From: Candidatus Methylopumilus sp.
Lineage (GTDB): Bacteria; Pseudomonadota; Gammaproteobacteria; Burkholderiales; Burkholderiaceae_B
Reading direction: 5' to 3'
Length of the DNA stretch: 43,111 bases
Assembly (NCBI GenBank): GCA_021738045.1
Contig: JAIPCU010000008.1
Span: 1 to 43,111 of the forward strand
Below, piece by piece: positions 18,634 to 27,005 of the stretch; position 1 is the stretch's first letter, and each line of letters begins with the position of its first letter. The notes under the pieces were generated by a model, which did not search any database, was not told the DNA's origin, and saw nothing but the letters and a program-made list of their open reading frames with translations. A program made the position numbers and the translations under genes.

Positions 18634-19502
18634 GTTGAGGTACCGTCGCCTAAGGTACGATCGCAGGGCTCAGCGACTGGCACGATTCGTAACACCTGAT
18701 TTGAATAAAAGCATGGTTGCAAGGGGCGATCTGACAACTCAGTCGAGGCGAGCAGCGCTTGCACCGACGAGACGAAATCATCTGAAAACTTTGCTGAGGC
18801 CGATAAGGGGATATCGACATCCACCGCCCAATGCTCGGGCTCAAAGCGCCAACCACTCAAGCCGGCCCAACGAATCAACGCTTGTCGAAGATGAAGGTCA
18901 GTATGACTGACAGAAAAAAATGGCCGCGACGGCTGAGCCGACTGCTGGGGCGAATTCGGCCGGTGCTGCAAACCACGCTGCTGTTGTGCGCTTGACTGCT
19001 GTTGGGCACTCGTAGAGTGGTGAAAACTCAATTGCTGTTGTGTACCCAATTGCGGTTGTGAACCCAACGAGTGTTGCGGGGCCAACGAGTCTTGCGCCAG
19101 AGGATGAGGCATTGAGCCCGATGCGGCAAGCGAAGCGCCTACGCGCCGAGCGCGCGCCTGTAGGCGTGCAGAGCGAAAGAGCAATGCGGGCCAATGCCCC
19201 TCAAGAATGGTGTAAGGCCCTTGGCGTAGATAGGTTAAAACCTGCTCGCCTTGCTCGGTCGCCCCCAAGATGATCGGCAGTATCTGACCTGGCAGCCATT
19301 GCAACCAAGTACGTGATGTATCCGAAAATACTTGCAGAGGTGCGACCGCACGATCACCTGACAGTTTCCAGCCAAAATCAAGCTTGCCAGAAGGGATATT
19401 GGTGCCACTAGGTTGTTCACTGGGCCAAGGCCGACCAGCAGGTCCCATGCACCCCGAGAGCAATACAAAGACAAACATCAACCAAGTGCCACGCATCGTC
19501 AT
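18630..19502 (-). CDS. pilL: PilL-like lipoprotein: VirB9/CagX-like domain plus TcpQ-like domain
   Basis: 290 aa. The signal ends LLSGC (Cys18 lipidated). Residues about 43-110 (FGWKLSGDRAVAPLQVFSD, RTWLQWLPGQILP, QGPYTILEGHWPALLFR) read like the C-terminal domain of VirB9/TrbG/CagX. Residues about 197-275 (HLRQALIRWAGLSGWRFE, then FVSSVQALLASTELSDRPLQP) match the TcpQ domain, a secretin-associated protein needed for pilus secretin assembly. Between them (134-190) is a Gln/Ser/His-rich linker built of hexapeptide repeats. It is the first gene of the operon, and its TGA overlaps the pilN ATG. The VirB9 relation is my reading and needs a profile search; the TcpQ part is firmer. R64 PilL is the positional counterpart. 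Confidence 0.78.
   Translation of the reverse strand: MTMRGTWLMFVFVLLSGCMGPAGRPWPSEQPSGTNIPSGKLDFGWKLSGDRAVAPLQVFSDTSRTWLQWLPGQILPIILGATEQGEQVLTYLRQGPYTILEGHWPALLFRSARLQARARRVGASLAASGSMPHPLAQDSLAPQHSLGSQPQLGTQQQLSFHHSTSAQQQSSAQQQRGLQHRPNSPQQSAQPSRPFFSVSHTDLHLRQALIRWAGLSGWRFEPEHWAVDVDIPLSASAKFSDDFVSSVQALLASTELSDRPLQPCFYSNQVLRIVPVAEPCDRTLGDGTST
18962..19100 (-). repeat. 18-bp tandem repeats in pilL (hexapeptide linker)
   Basis: Imperfect 18-bp units run through the middle of pilL, for example aaactcaattgctgttgt, gtacccaattgcggttgt, gaacccaacgagtgttgc and ggggccaacgagtcttgc on the plus strand. They encode related hexapeptides such as GSQPQL, GTQQQL, SAQQQS and SAQQQR. The period keeps frame, and the result is a hydrophilic low-complexity linker between the two PilL domains. 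Confidence 0.8.
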
Positions 19503-19597
19503 GACTCACTCGCCCATAAACATTTAACAAGGAGTGATCTTGACCGGTGTCGATCGCCAGCACAATTGTGTGACTCACGCATAGACGAAAAAAGCGC
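19503..19597 (-). promoter_or_regulatory. Upstream region of the pilus operon with CACAATTGTG palindrome
   Basis: About 95 bp between the terminator and the pilL start must hold the pilus operon promoter. It contains a perfect 10-bp palindrome CACAATTGTG at 19561-19570 and two direct TGACTCAC octamers (19502-19509, the first overlapping the pilL start, and 19571-19578). A TTAAAT -10-like hexamer occurs on the minus strand, but no good -35 is at standard spacing. The palindrome is a plausible operator; the regulator is unknown. Confidence 0.4.
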
Positions 19598-19600
19598 GCA

Positions 19601-19632
19601 AAAAAACGAGACCGCGAGGTCTCGTTTTTTTT
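19601..19632. terminator. Strong bidirectional intrinsic terminator
   Basis: A perfect stem AAAAAACGAGACC-GCGA-GGTCTCGTTTTTT with a 4-nt loop has a T-run on either strand. It lies downstream of the leftward solute-binding-protein gene and upstream of the leftward pilus operon, so it insulates the pilus operon from that transcript. Confidence 0.93.
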
Positions 19633-19659
19633 GCTGCTCACGCGTTCAGCGTATGGGTA

Positions 19660-19723
19660 ACTCGAATAATCAGCGACTTGACTCGTCAGTGACTCGACTA
19701 ATCAGCGACTTTTTTCGTCATTG
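19660..19723. repeat. Two 32-bp tandem repeats downstream of the solute-binding-protein gene
   Basis: 19660-19691 (ACTCGAATAATCAGCGACTT...) and 19692-19723 (ACTCGACTAATCAGCGACTT...) match at 27 of 32 positions. A further degenerate TTTTTTTCGTG segment overlaps the 3' end of the binding-protein gene. The repeats sit between that gene's stop and the terminator at 19601-19632. Confidence 0.8.
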
Positions 19724-19746
19724 AGTTAACGCTTGACTGACAGTGA

Positions 19747-21093
19747 TTATTTTTTTCGTGCCGCGGGTGCTGTCTTGGCCAACGCTGGATCGTGCATCAG
19801 CGGACGCGATTCGTCGAGCGCCATCGTTAGAGCGGCTACGGGTGGGGTATTGCCCGATAACGCTACATCAAACTGACGAACTAAAATAGGCTCGATGCTG
19901 TGATAATTGCGTGCGCGAAAACCGCGACTATTTGGATCTTTAACTGTGCGCATTGAATCAACTAGCAATCGAATACCAGGCACCTTGTCGTAAAGCGACA
20001 CATTTGCGGCGCGAAAGGCTGCGTCCGTTAAGGGCAAGTAACCAGTGCGTTGATGCCAGTTGGCGGCAACCACTGGTTTAGAGAGGTGCTCTAAAAAGGC
20101 AACCGTTGCTTTCTCGGCCTCTTTGGTGTGACCTGATACCGCCCACAAGGCGCCACCACTGACGAACGGTGCGCCGGCTTTGGGGCTGACTTGATCATAA
20201 AACGGTAGGGGCGCCATGCCGAACTTCAAACCACGAGCATCGAGCATCTGACCTAAAGCACCAGAGGTGGTCGTAATGACAGCACATTTGTTTTTAGCAA
20301 ACAGCGCGTCTGCTTCGGTACCGTTGCTATATTGCGTCAGCAGTTCTGAACGTTTCCAGCTCACCATGATTGACATATGACGCATAAAGATAGGGTCAGC
20401 CAAATTGAGCTCGGGCTGTTGCTTCGCTTTACTATCTAGCCCGTTAGCGGGCGTGACATACACCGCATTGTTGATGGGCGCTAGATTTTCAAGATGCGTG
20501 TTTACCTGTTGGCTGATGCCAAACGGACAATCGTAATGCGCCTTGTCGCGCAGGGCCAACAAATGATTTTGCAATTCGGGCCAAGTGCTAGCAGGCTTAG
20601 CAGCGTCAAGCCCGGCCTTTTGGTAGCCTTCGACGTTATAAAACATCACAGGGATTTCGGCCATATAAGGAAAGGCCATCAAGCGACCCTGCGCGTCACG
20701 CATAAAACCCGTTGTTTGGGACAAGAACCAATTGAGATCTGCAATTGGATAGCGCTTCAACAAATCATAGAGTGGAACGATATTTTTATGCTGAGCAATC
20801 AATTCGGGCGAGCGGTTGTCTTCGATCTGCACGAGGTTAGGTTTGCCCGCACCCGGCGAAGTCATTGCCGCAGTCGCTTGCGCCCGCAACGCGGCCTGAT
20901 GATCAAACCCTTTCAAAACAACCTTAACGGCAGATTGTTCGTTATTAAACTGCCTGGCGATCTTTTCAAATTCAGATTTGTTCACTGAAGTCAAAGTATG
21001 CCAAACCTGCACCTCGACCGGATTGGCCTGAGCCAGCCCTGCGAGCAAACAGGTGGCGCCAAAAATCATTGCAATACGGGAGAAGAAAATCAC
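19747..21093 (-). CDS. Extracellular solute-binding protein, family 1 (UgpB-like), orphan
   Basis: 448 aa from GTG 21093, chosen because it gives a proper signal peptide (one Arg, hydrophobic core, cleavage after AQA) and has GGAA upstream; the internal ATG would lose the charged residue. The mature protein begins NPVEVQVWHTLTSVNKSEFE, as in sn-glycerol-3-phosphate and sugar binding proteins. It contains family motifs such as QIEDNRSPELIAQ, FPYMAEIPVMFYNVEGYQKAGLD and FVSGGALWAVSGHTKEAEKA. It would capture a small solute (glycerol phosphate, phosphodiester or sugar) in the periplasm. No permease or ATPase gene is adjacent, so it must use components encoded elsewhere. UgpB is the nearest recognisable name, but substrate is not proven. 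Confidence 0.85.
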   Translation of the reverse strand: MIFFSRIAMIFGATCLLAGLAQANPVEVQVWHTLTSVNKSEFEKIARQFNNEQSAVKVVLKGFDHQAALRAQATAAMTSPGAGKPNLVQIEDNRSPELIAQHKNIVPLYDLLKRYPIADLNWFLSQTTGFMRDAQGRLMAFPYMAEIPVMFYNVEGYQKAGLDAAKPASTWPELQNHLLALRDKAHYDCPFGISQQVNTHLENLAPINNAVYVTPANGLDSKAKQQPELNLADPIFMRHMSIMVSWKRSELLTQYSNGTEADALFAKNKCAVITTTSGALGQMLDARGLKFGMAPLPFYDQVSPKAGAPFVSGGALWAVSGHTKEAEKATVAFLEHLSKPVVAANWHQRTGYLPLTDAAFRAANVSLYDKVPGIRLLVDSMRTVKDPNSRGFRARNYHSIEPILVRQFDVALSGNTPPVAALTMALDESRPLMHDPALAKTAPAARKK

Positions 21094-21175
21094 GCTGTCA
21101 GTTCCGTTAAAAGGTCAAACACTAGGGTTGAATAACTTTAATCACACTTGTACCGCGAACTCTTGATACTAAACG

Positions 21176-22219
21176 TCATTTTACCGCGGCGAGATCTGCC
21201 TCTGAGGTAAATGAATCTGCAAAGAAGGCGTCTTCAGGCAGTTTGCAAGCGGCAACAAATTCGCGGCGCGCCGAATCAACCACGATTGGGGCTCCGCATG
21301 CATAGACTTGATAGCCACTCAGATCCGGAAAGTCTTGCATCACCGCGCGGTGCACGAAGCCGGTACGGCCAGCCCAGCCATCTTCAGGTAAGGCGTCTGA
21401 AATCACAGGTACATACGAGAAATCTGGGATAGTTTTGGCCCATTGCTCGACCAATTCGTTCATGTACAGGTCGCCGGGACGCCGACCACCCCAGTACAGC
21501 GTAATGGGGCGATGAATATTTTTTTGCACCATGTGTTCGACAATTGACTTAATCGGCGCAAAGCCGGTGCCGCTGGCAAGCATCACAATTGGCAATTGAC
21601 TATCTTCACGCAGGAAGAATGAACCGAAGGGCCCTTCGAGTCGCAAAATTTCGCGCTCTTTCATGGCTGTTGCACCAGCTCCAAACACGTGATCGGTAAA
21701 CAACCCACCGCTCAGATGACGAATATGCAGTTCTAGTGCGCTAGCCGAGTGCGGTGCATTCGCCATTGAGTAGCTGCGTCGCTTACCATCTTTAAGAATC
21801 ACTTCAATATATTGCCCGGCATGAAAACGAAACGTTTCAGTTGCAGGCAATTGCAACGTCAACAGCGCCACGTCTGCAGTGGGGCGCTGAATCGTTGTCA
21901 CCCGCGAAGGAATCTTGCGGATCTGAATGTCGGAGGCCAAGCGCAACTCACGCGATTCAATCACAAGATCAGAGGTTGCACGCGCCTGACAAAGCAAGGT
22001 GAAGCCCGCTTCGATTTCATCGGCACTGAGAATTTGAGCAGGACTTGAGCCTGCCTCGACCGAGCCCGACAAGACTTTAGCCTTACACGTCGAGCAGGCC
22101 CCGCTGCGGCAGCTGTAGGGCAAGACGATACCGGCTGCCAAAGCAGCATCCAGCACGCTTTTATCGGCCTCTGCGGCAAACTGGTGTTGACTGGGCTGAA
22201 TCGTAATTTGAAACGACAT
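21176..22219 (-). CDS. Ferredoxin-type NAD(P)H-flavin oxidoreductase (CDP-6-deoxy-delta-3,4-glucoseen reductase-like)
   Basis: 347 aa. A plant-type [2Fe-2S] domain has Cys37, Cys42, Cys45 and Cys77 (CRSGACSTC and LLCQA). It is followed by an FAD domain with RRSYSMAN (about 149-156) and an NAD(P) domain with LASGTGFAPIKS, LYWGGRRPGDLY and VYACGAP. This architecture is shared by AscD/RfbI-type CDP-6-deoxyglucoseen reductases and by oxygenase reductases. In Burkholderiales a housekeeping homologue is commonly named after the former, although no dideoxy-sugar genes lie nearby here. It probably passes electrons from NAD(P)H to an unidentified partner. It follows parC in the same direction, with a repeat-containing 148 bp spacer. 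Confidence 0.88.
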   Translation of the reverse strand: MSFQITIQPSQHQFAAEADKSVLDAALAAGIVLPYSCRSGACSTCKAKVLSGSVEAGSSPAQILSADEIEAGFTLLCQARATSDLVIESRELRLASDIQIRKIPSRVTTIQRPTADVALLTLQLPATETFRFHAGQYIEVILKDGKRRSYSMANAPHSASALELHIRHLSGGLFTDHVFGAGATAMKEREILRLEGPFGSFFLREDSQLPIVMLASGTGFAPIKSIVEHMVQKNIHRPITLYWGGRRPGDLYMNELVEQWAKTIPDFSYVPVISDALPEDGWAGRTGFVHRAVMQDFPDLSGYQVYACGAPIVVDSARREFVAACKLPEDAFFADSFTSEADLAAVK

Positions 22220-22250
22220 AATCGCTTTAACCTAAAAATGAGTCAATAAA

Positions 22251-22359
22251 GGCGGTACTGCTGCAAGACGGCACCCACGTAGGCATTACCACTGCAAAAC
22301 GTTACTGTTGTATGACAGCATCGACAAAGGTAAAACCACTGCAAAACGCTACTGCCGGA
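22251..22359. repeat. Imperfect tandem repeats between parC and the reductase gene
   Basis: The core ACCACTGCAAAACGYTACTG occurs at 22288-22307 and 22335-22354, 47 bp apart. A more diverged copy (GGTACTGCTGCAAGACGGCAC) precedes them at about 22254. The repeats start within about 10 bp of the parC stop on its downstream side and fill most of the spacer. Confidence 0.75.
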
Positions 22360-22367
22360 TTCTACTT

Positions 22368-24677
22368 TCAAAGAACCGGCGAAAGTACAGGCTCTTTACT
22401 GCGAACGGCTAATAATTTTCCTTTGCGGGCACGTTTTGATAGATACGAGGCAAGCTCTGCACCCGACAAGACGTCTTCAACTTGTTTATTGCGGTAGGTT
22501 CCGGTGACACGCAAACCAGCTTTTGAGACTGGTACGGTCTGGGCCAACATATCTGGCGCATCAAGCCCCATCAAAATGGTACCCCGCCCACCCGAGGCCA
22601 AAGCCTTGATCTCAGAAGCTTCGATCAACAGCATGCGACCGCGACTCGACAAGAATGCCACCCGGACGGCTTGCGTAAACATCGGCACGGGGCGCAGCAA
22701 ACCGTCTTTCGGTTCAAGCGTCACAAACTGTTTGCCAGCGCGCTGTCGGCTCGTCATATCTGAAATTTTGGCAATAAAACCAAAACCTTGCTGTGTGGCT
22801 AACAACCAAGCCGAATCTGCTTGTGCTGCCACCATGTGCTCAATGCGCGAGCCCGCTTCAAGATCAATCATCGACGTCACAGGCGCGCCATCACCACGCG
22901 CAGAAGGTAAGGTCGTGATCGGTACTGAATACACGCGTCCGTTGTCACCAAACGCAATCAGGGTATCAGTGCTGCGGCACTCAAAGATGCCGTAACAATC
23001 GTCACCGGCTTTAAATGAAAACTGAGTCGCGTCGTGCCCGTGGCCTTGTCGGGCACGTAGCCAACCCTTTTGCGACACAATGACCGTCACGGGTTCGTCG
23101 ATGATTTTGACCTCAAGCACCGCACGCTCGGCCGGTTTGATGAGGGTACGACGCTCGTCTCCGTAGGTCTTGATATCGGCCTCGATCTCTCGTACGACCG
23201 TACGCTTCAGCGCCGTTGGCTGCTCAATGAGCTCTTTGAGTTTGTCTTGTTCAGCACGCTTATCGGCCAGCTCTTGCTCGATCTTGAAGCCTTCGAGACG
23301 TGCCAACTGACGTAAACGCATATCAAGAATGTCGTCGGCTTGACGCTCGGTCAACGCAAAACGTTGCATCAGCGCCGGGCGTGGCTCATCAGACTCTCGA
23401 ATCGTTTTGATGACTTCATCGACATTGAGATAGACCAACATGCGGCCTTCGAGAACATGGATGCGATCAGTTACCTTGTCATAGCGGTACTGCGTACGAC
23501 GTAAGACTGTGCGGGTGCGAAAATCAATCCACTCGAGCAACGCCTGACGCAAACCTTTTTGACGCGGACGCTTATCTGTGCCGATGCACACCAAGTTCAT
23601 CGAGACGCTGGTTTCCATACTGGTTTGAGCCAGCAAGGTATTGACCAGTTCGTCGCGATCAATCCGCGATGTCTTTGGTTCGAACACCAGGCGCACCGCA
23701 GCATCTTTACCCGACTCGTCACGCACGGCATCAAGCAGACCTAGCATTTGGGCCTTGGTCTGCTGCTGCTCGGGTGTCAGTGCTTTTTTACCTGTTTTGA
23801 CTTTTGGATTGGTAAGGTCTTCGATCTCTTCGAGGACTTTTTGACACGAGGCCCCTGGGGGCAGTTCATGAACAACCAATTGCCACTGACCGCGCGCCAT
23901 CTCTTCAAACTGCCAGCGCGCGCGCGCTTTAATCGAGCCGCGTCCTGTTTGATAAATTTGTGCGATGTCTGCGGCAGCTGTAATGATTTGTCCGCCGCCC
24001 GCAAAATCAGGCCCAGGCACCATTTCAAATAAGGCCGCATCAGACAAGTTGGGTTGCTTGAGCAGCGCCACACAGGCCTGCCCAATCTCACGTAAATTAT
24101 GTGAGGGGATTTCTGTGGCCATGCCAACCGCAATACCCGAGGCACCGTTAAGCAACATGACCGGCAAACGCGCGGGCAACATGTCGGGCTCTTGATGACT
24201 GCCATCGTAGTTGGGCACGAAATCAACCGTGCCTTCGTCGAGCTCATCAAGCAGTAAGCGAGCAAAGGGCGTGAGTCGCGCCTCGGTGTAGCGCATTGCT
24301 GCAGCGTTATCACCGTCGCGTGAACCAAAATTACCCTGACCATCGATCAAGGGGTAGCGCAGGGTGAACTGCTGCGCCATACGCACTAGAGCGTCATAGG
24401 CAGCTTGATCGCCATGCGGATGATATTTACCGAGCACGTCACCGACTACCCGGGCCGACTTGACGGGTTTGGCACCCGATTGCAGACCCATCGCCTGCAT
24501 CGCGTACAAAATACGACGTTGCACAGGTTTTTGGCCGTCACCCACATCGGGCAAAGCACGACCACGCACCACTGAAACCGCATAATCGAGATACGCCTGC
24601 TCGGCATACAGACCAAGCGTTAGGGATTCACCATCATCTTTTGTATCAAACAAACCAGGTTGAGTACCGTCAGTCAT
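22368..24677 (-). CDS. parC: DNA topoisomerase IV subunit A
   Basis: 769 aa, the ParC rather than GyrA length. The breakage-reunion domain contains [20 protein letters not shown] and [20 protein letters not shown]. The catalytic tyrosine is in [13 protein letters not shown] short C-terminal beta-propeller region is present. With ParE it decatenates daughter chromosomes. In the quinolone-determining region the positions equivalent to E. coli Ser80 and Glu84 are Gln91 and Asp95. The ATG follows the parE TAA with no gap, so coupling is expected. Confidence 0.95.
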   Translation of the reverse strand: MTDGTQPGLFDTKDDGESLTLGLYAEQAYLDYAVSVVRGRALPDVGDGQKPVQRRILYAMQAMGLQSGAKPVKSARVVGDVLGKYHPHGDQAAYDALVRMAQQFTLRYPLIDGQGNFGSRDGDNAAAMRYTEARLTPFARLLLDELDEGTVDFVPNYDGSHQEPDMLPARLPVMLLNGASGIAVGMATEIPSHNLREIGQACVALLKQPNLSDAALFEMVPGPDFAGGGQIITAAADIAQIYQTGRGSIKARARWQFEEMARGQWQLVVHELPPGASCQKVLEEIEDLTNPKVKTGKKALTPEQQQTKAQMLGLLDAVRDESGKDAAVRLVFEPKTSRIDRDELVNTLLAQTSMETSVSMNLVCIGTDKRPRQKGLRQALLEWIDFRTRTVLRRTQYRYDKVTDRIHVLEGRMLVYLNVDEVIKTIRESDEPRPALMQRFALTERQADDILDMRLRQLARLEGFKIEQELADKRAEQDKLKELIEQPTALKRTVVREIEADIKTYGDERRTLIKPAERAVLEVKIIDEPVTVIVSQKGWLRARQGHGHDATQFSFKAGDDCYGIFECRSTDTLIAFGDNGRVYSVPITTLPSARGDGAPVTSMIDLEAGSRIEHMVAAQADSAWLLATQQGFGFIAKISDMTSRQRAGKQFVTLEPKDGLLRPVPMFTQAVRVAFLSSRGRMLLIEASEIKALASGGRGTILMGLDAPDMLAQTVPVSKAGLRVTGTYRNKQVEDVLSGAELASYLSKRARKGKLLAVRSKEPVLSPVL

Positions 24678-26639
24678 TTAAATATCAACCTCTGCAAGAT
24701 TACCTTTATCTTCAAGCCAAGTACGACGAGCACCCGATTCGCTTTTGCCCATCAACATGTCAAACATCGCTGTGGTCTCTGAGGGTGCTAATGCACCATA
24801 GCCAACCGGCAACATCCGACGCGTGTCAGGATTCATGGTGGTTTCCCAAAGCTGCACTGGGCTCATTTCGCCCAAGCCTTTAAAGCGACTGATATCCCAA
24901 GAGCCTTCTCGCACGCCCTCTTTGCGCAGCTTGTCTTGCACCACCTCAAGCTCGCCAGCGTCTAGGCAGTAAATTTTACGAGCGGGGCGTTTACCCAGCG
25001 CCGGGACGTCGACACGAAACAACGGAGGACGCGCCACGTACACGTGACCCAACTCAACGAGCCGCGGAAAATGCTTGTAAAACAAGGTCAGCAGTAGCAC
25101 CTGAATGTGCGAACCATCAACGTCAGCGTCAGACAAAATACAAATGCGACCATAACGCAGCCCAGACAAGTCTGGCGTATCTTTGGGGCCATGCGGATCA
25201 ACGCCAATTGCCACCGCAATATCGTGGATTTCGTTATTGGCAAAGAGGCGATCACGGTCGACCTCCCAGGCATTTAACACTTTACCGCGCAAGGGCAACA
25301 CTGCCTGAAATTCTTTATCTCGACCCATTTTTGCTGAGCCACCGGCCGAGTCCCCCTCAACCAGAAAGACTTCAGTGCGCGACGAATCGGATGATTCACA
25401 GTCAGTGAGCTTGCCGGGCAGGACGGCCACGCCCGAGCTTTTACGCTTTTCAACTTTTTGCGCAGATTTGGCCCGCGCCTGCGCTTGCCGGATCGCGAGT
25501 TCGGCTAGTTTTTTGCCGTACTCAACATTGCTGTTTAACCAGAGGTCGAGCGAGGTACGCACAAAACCGCTCACTAAACGCACCGCGTCGCGGCTATTGA
25601 GTCGCTCTTTGATCTGCCCTTGAAACTGTGGATCTAGCACTTTGGCAGACAACACAAAACTTGCGCGCGCAAACACATCTTCAGGTAAAAGTTTGACACC
25701 TTTGGGCAACAAACTATGTAGTTCGGCGAATCCTTTGACGGCACTGAATAAACCTTCACGCAGCCCGGCTTCGTGGGTACCGCCTGCAGGGGTGGGGATC
25801 AGGTTGACGTACGACTCACGCACCACGTTGCCCTCATCGGCCCAAACCACCACCCACTGAGCCCCCTCGCCTTGCGCAAAGCTTTCATGATCGGCCAGCG
25901 CAAATTGCCCGCCCTGAAACATGGGTACACGCAACTCAAGGCCTTCAAGCGCCTCGGATAAATAGCCCGCTAAGCCATTTTCATACTGCCAGTTGCGGGT
26001 ATCGCCCGTTTTTTCGTTGACGAGCGTGACTTTGACACCCGCCATCAGTACCGCTTTACTGCGCAGCAAATGCATCAGCTCATTAAGAGGGATGACGCCA
26101 GAATCAAAAAAACTATTGTCTGGCCACACACGTACCCGCGTACCCGACTTTTTGCGATTGAGCTCAGGGACCACGACCAGCGGCTCAAGAACGTCGCCGT
26201 TGGCAAATACCATACGGTGCGCAGCCGCCTCGCGCCACACCACCAATTCAAGTCGCTTGGATAAGGCGTTGGTGACCGAAACACCGACCCCGTGCAAACC
26301 GCCCGAGAAGGCGTAGGCACCGCCGCCCTTTTTGTCGAATTTTCCACCGGCATGCAGGCGCGTAAACACCAGTTCGACAACAGGGGCTTTTTCTTCGGGG
26401 TGTAATCCAACCGGGATGCCGCGCCCATCGTCTTCAACTGTCACGCTGCCGTCAGTGTGCAACGTGACTTGAATATGCTTACCAAAGCCGGCCAAGGCCT
26501 CATCGGCCGCGTTATCGAGAACTTCTTGAATAATGTGAAGGGGGTGCTCAGTGCGGGTATACATGCCAGGCCGCTGGCGCACAGGTTCAAGGCCTTTCAG
26601 CACCCGAATCGATGACTCGTTGTAAGACTTAGTACTCAA
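24678..26639 (-). CDS. parE: DNA topoisomerase IV subunit B
   Basis: 653 aa. The start is TTG 26639, with a strong GGGGA five to six bases upstream; no ATG is close. The GHKL ATPase domain shows RPGMYTRTEHPLHIIQEVLDNA, VEDDGRGIPVG and FSGGLHGVGVSVTNALS. The Toprim domain has LVEGDSAGGSAKMGRD, PLRGKVLNAWE and LSDADVDGSHI. The C-terminal SWDISRFKGLGEMSP is also typical. Length and the short transducer region separate it from GyrB. It is the first gene of a two-gene operon with parC. Confidence 0.95.
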   Translation of the reverse strand: MSTKSYNESSIRVLKGLEPVRQRPGMYTRTEHPLHIIQEVLDNAADEALAGFGKHIQVTLHTDGSVTVEDDGRGIPVGLHPEEKAPVVELVFTRLHAGGKFDKKGGGAYAFSGGLHGVGVSVTNALSKRLELVVWREAAAHRMVFANGDVLEPLVVVPELNRKKSGTRVRVWPDNSFFDSGVIPLNELMHLLRSKAVLMAGVKVTLVNEKTGDTRNWQYENGLAGYLSEALEGLELRVPMFQGGQFALADHESFAQGEGAQWVVVWADEGNVVRESYVNLIPTPAGGTHEAGLREGLFSAVKGFAELHSLLPKGVKLLPEDVFARASFVLSAKVLDPQFQGQIKERLNSRDAVRLVSGFVRTSLDLWLNSNVEYGKKLAELAIRQAQARAKSAQKVEKRKSSGVAVLPGKLTDCESSDSSRTEVFLVEGDSAGGSAKMGRDKEFQAVLPLRGKVLNAWEVDRDRLFANNEIHDIAVAIGVDPHGPKDTPDLSGLRYGRICILSDADVDGSHIQVLLLTLFYKHFPRLVELGHVYVARPPLFRVDVPALGKRPARKIYCLDAGELEVVQDKLRKEGVREGSWDISRFKGLGEMSPVQLWETTMNPDTRRMLPVGYGALAPSETTAMFDMLMGKSESGARRTWLEDKGNLAEVDI

Positions 26640-27005
26640 GAGATCCCCAATTGCAATAAAAGATGCGCCATTTTACGGAAAATGCGGAATCAGGCAGTTT
26701 GGCTGGCAAATCAGCACTCAGGCGCTACGTCTGACGAGCGGTAGATCACCAGAATGCGCCGCATTTTGGCGACGAGTTGTTATTCTGCACAGTCGTTTAC
26801 CGGCAAAACGCCCCGAGCCTAGCAAAATTGGTTGATGTTATGCTTTAATAGATTTCAGTCATGTAGGTAACGACTAAGTTGCCAACGATCCAAAACACAG
26901 GATCTGTGACAGCCACGGCCAACCTCGCCGAACGGCATTGCCGAAATTAAAAGCAAAACATATCCTGAAGTTGCCAGACCGACCGATCACTCTAAGAGAA
27001 AAACA
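26640..27005. promoter_or_regulatory. Divergent parE / trxA intergenic region
   Basis: These 366 bp hold no credible gene and must contain promoters in both directions. Visible elements are a CATTTT-ACGG-AAAATG inverted repeat at 26669-26684, 30 bp from the parE start; AATGC-GCC-GCATT near 26753-26765; CACAG-GAT-CTGTG at 26896-26908; and an extended -10-like TGTTATGCT at 26836-26844 facing trxA. No strong -35 accompanies it. None of the inverted repeats matches an operator I recognise. Confidence 0.4.

Noticed and set aside
10457-19502. Type II secretion or type IVa pilus cluster
   Set aside because: Gene order, TcpQ-like lipoprotein, long-leader pilin and large PilV point to the type IVb R64 type instead.
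19417-19641. 74-aa minus-strand ORF upstream of and overlapping pilL
   Set aside because: Runs through the terminator hairpin and into pilL in another frame; no Shine-Dalgarno or similarity.
20494-20988. 164-aa plus-strand ORF opposite the binding-protein gene
   Set aside because: Antisense to a clear solute-binding protein, no conserved motif.
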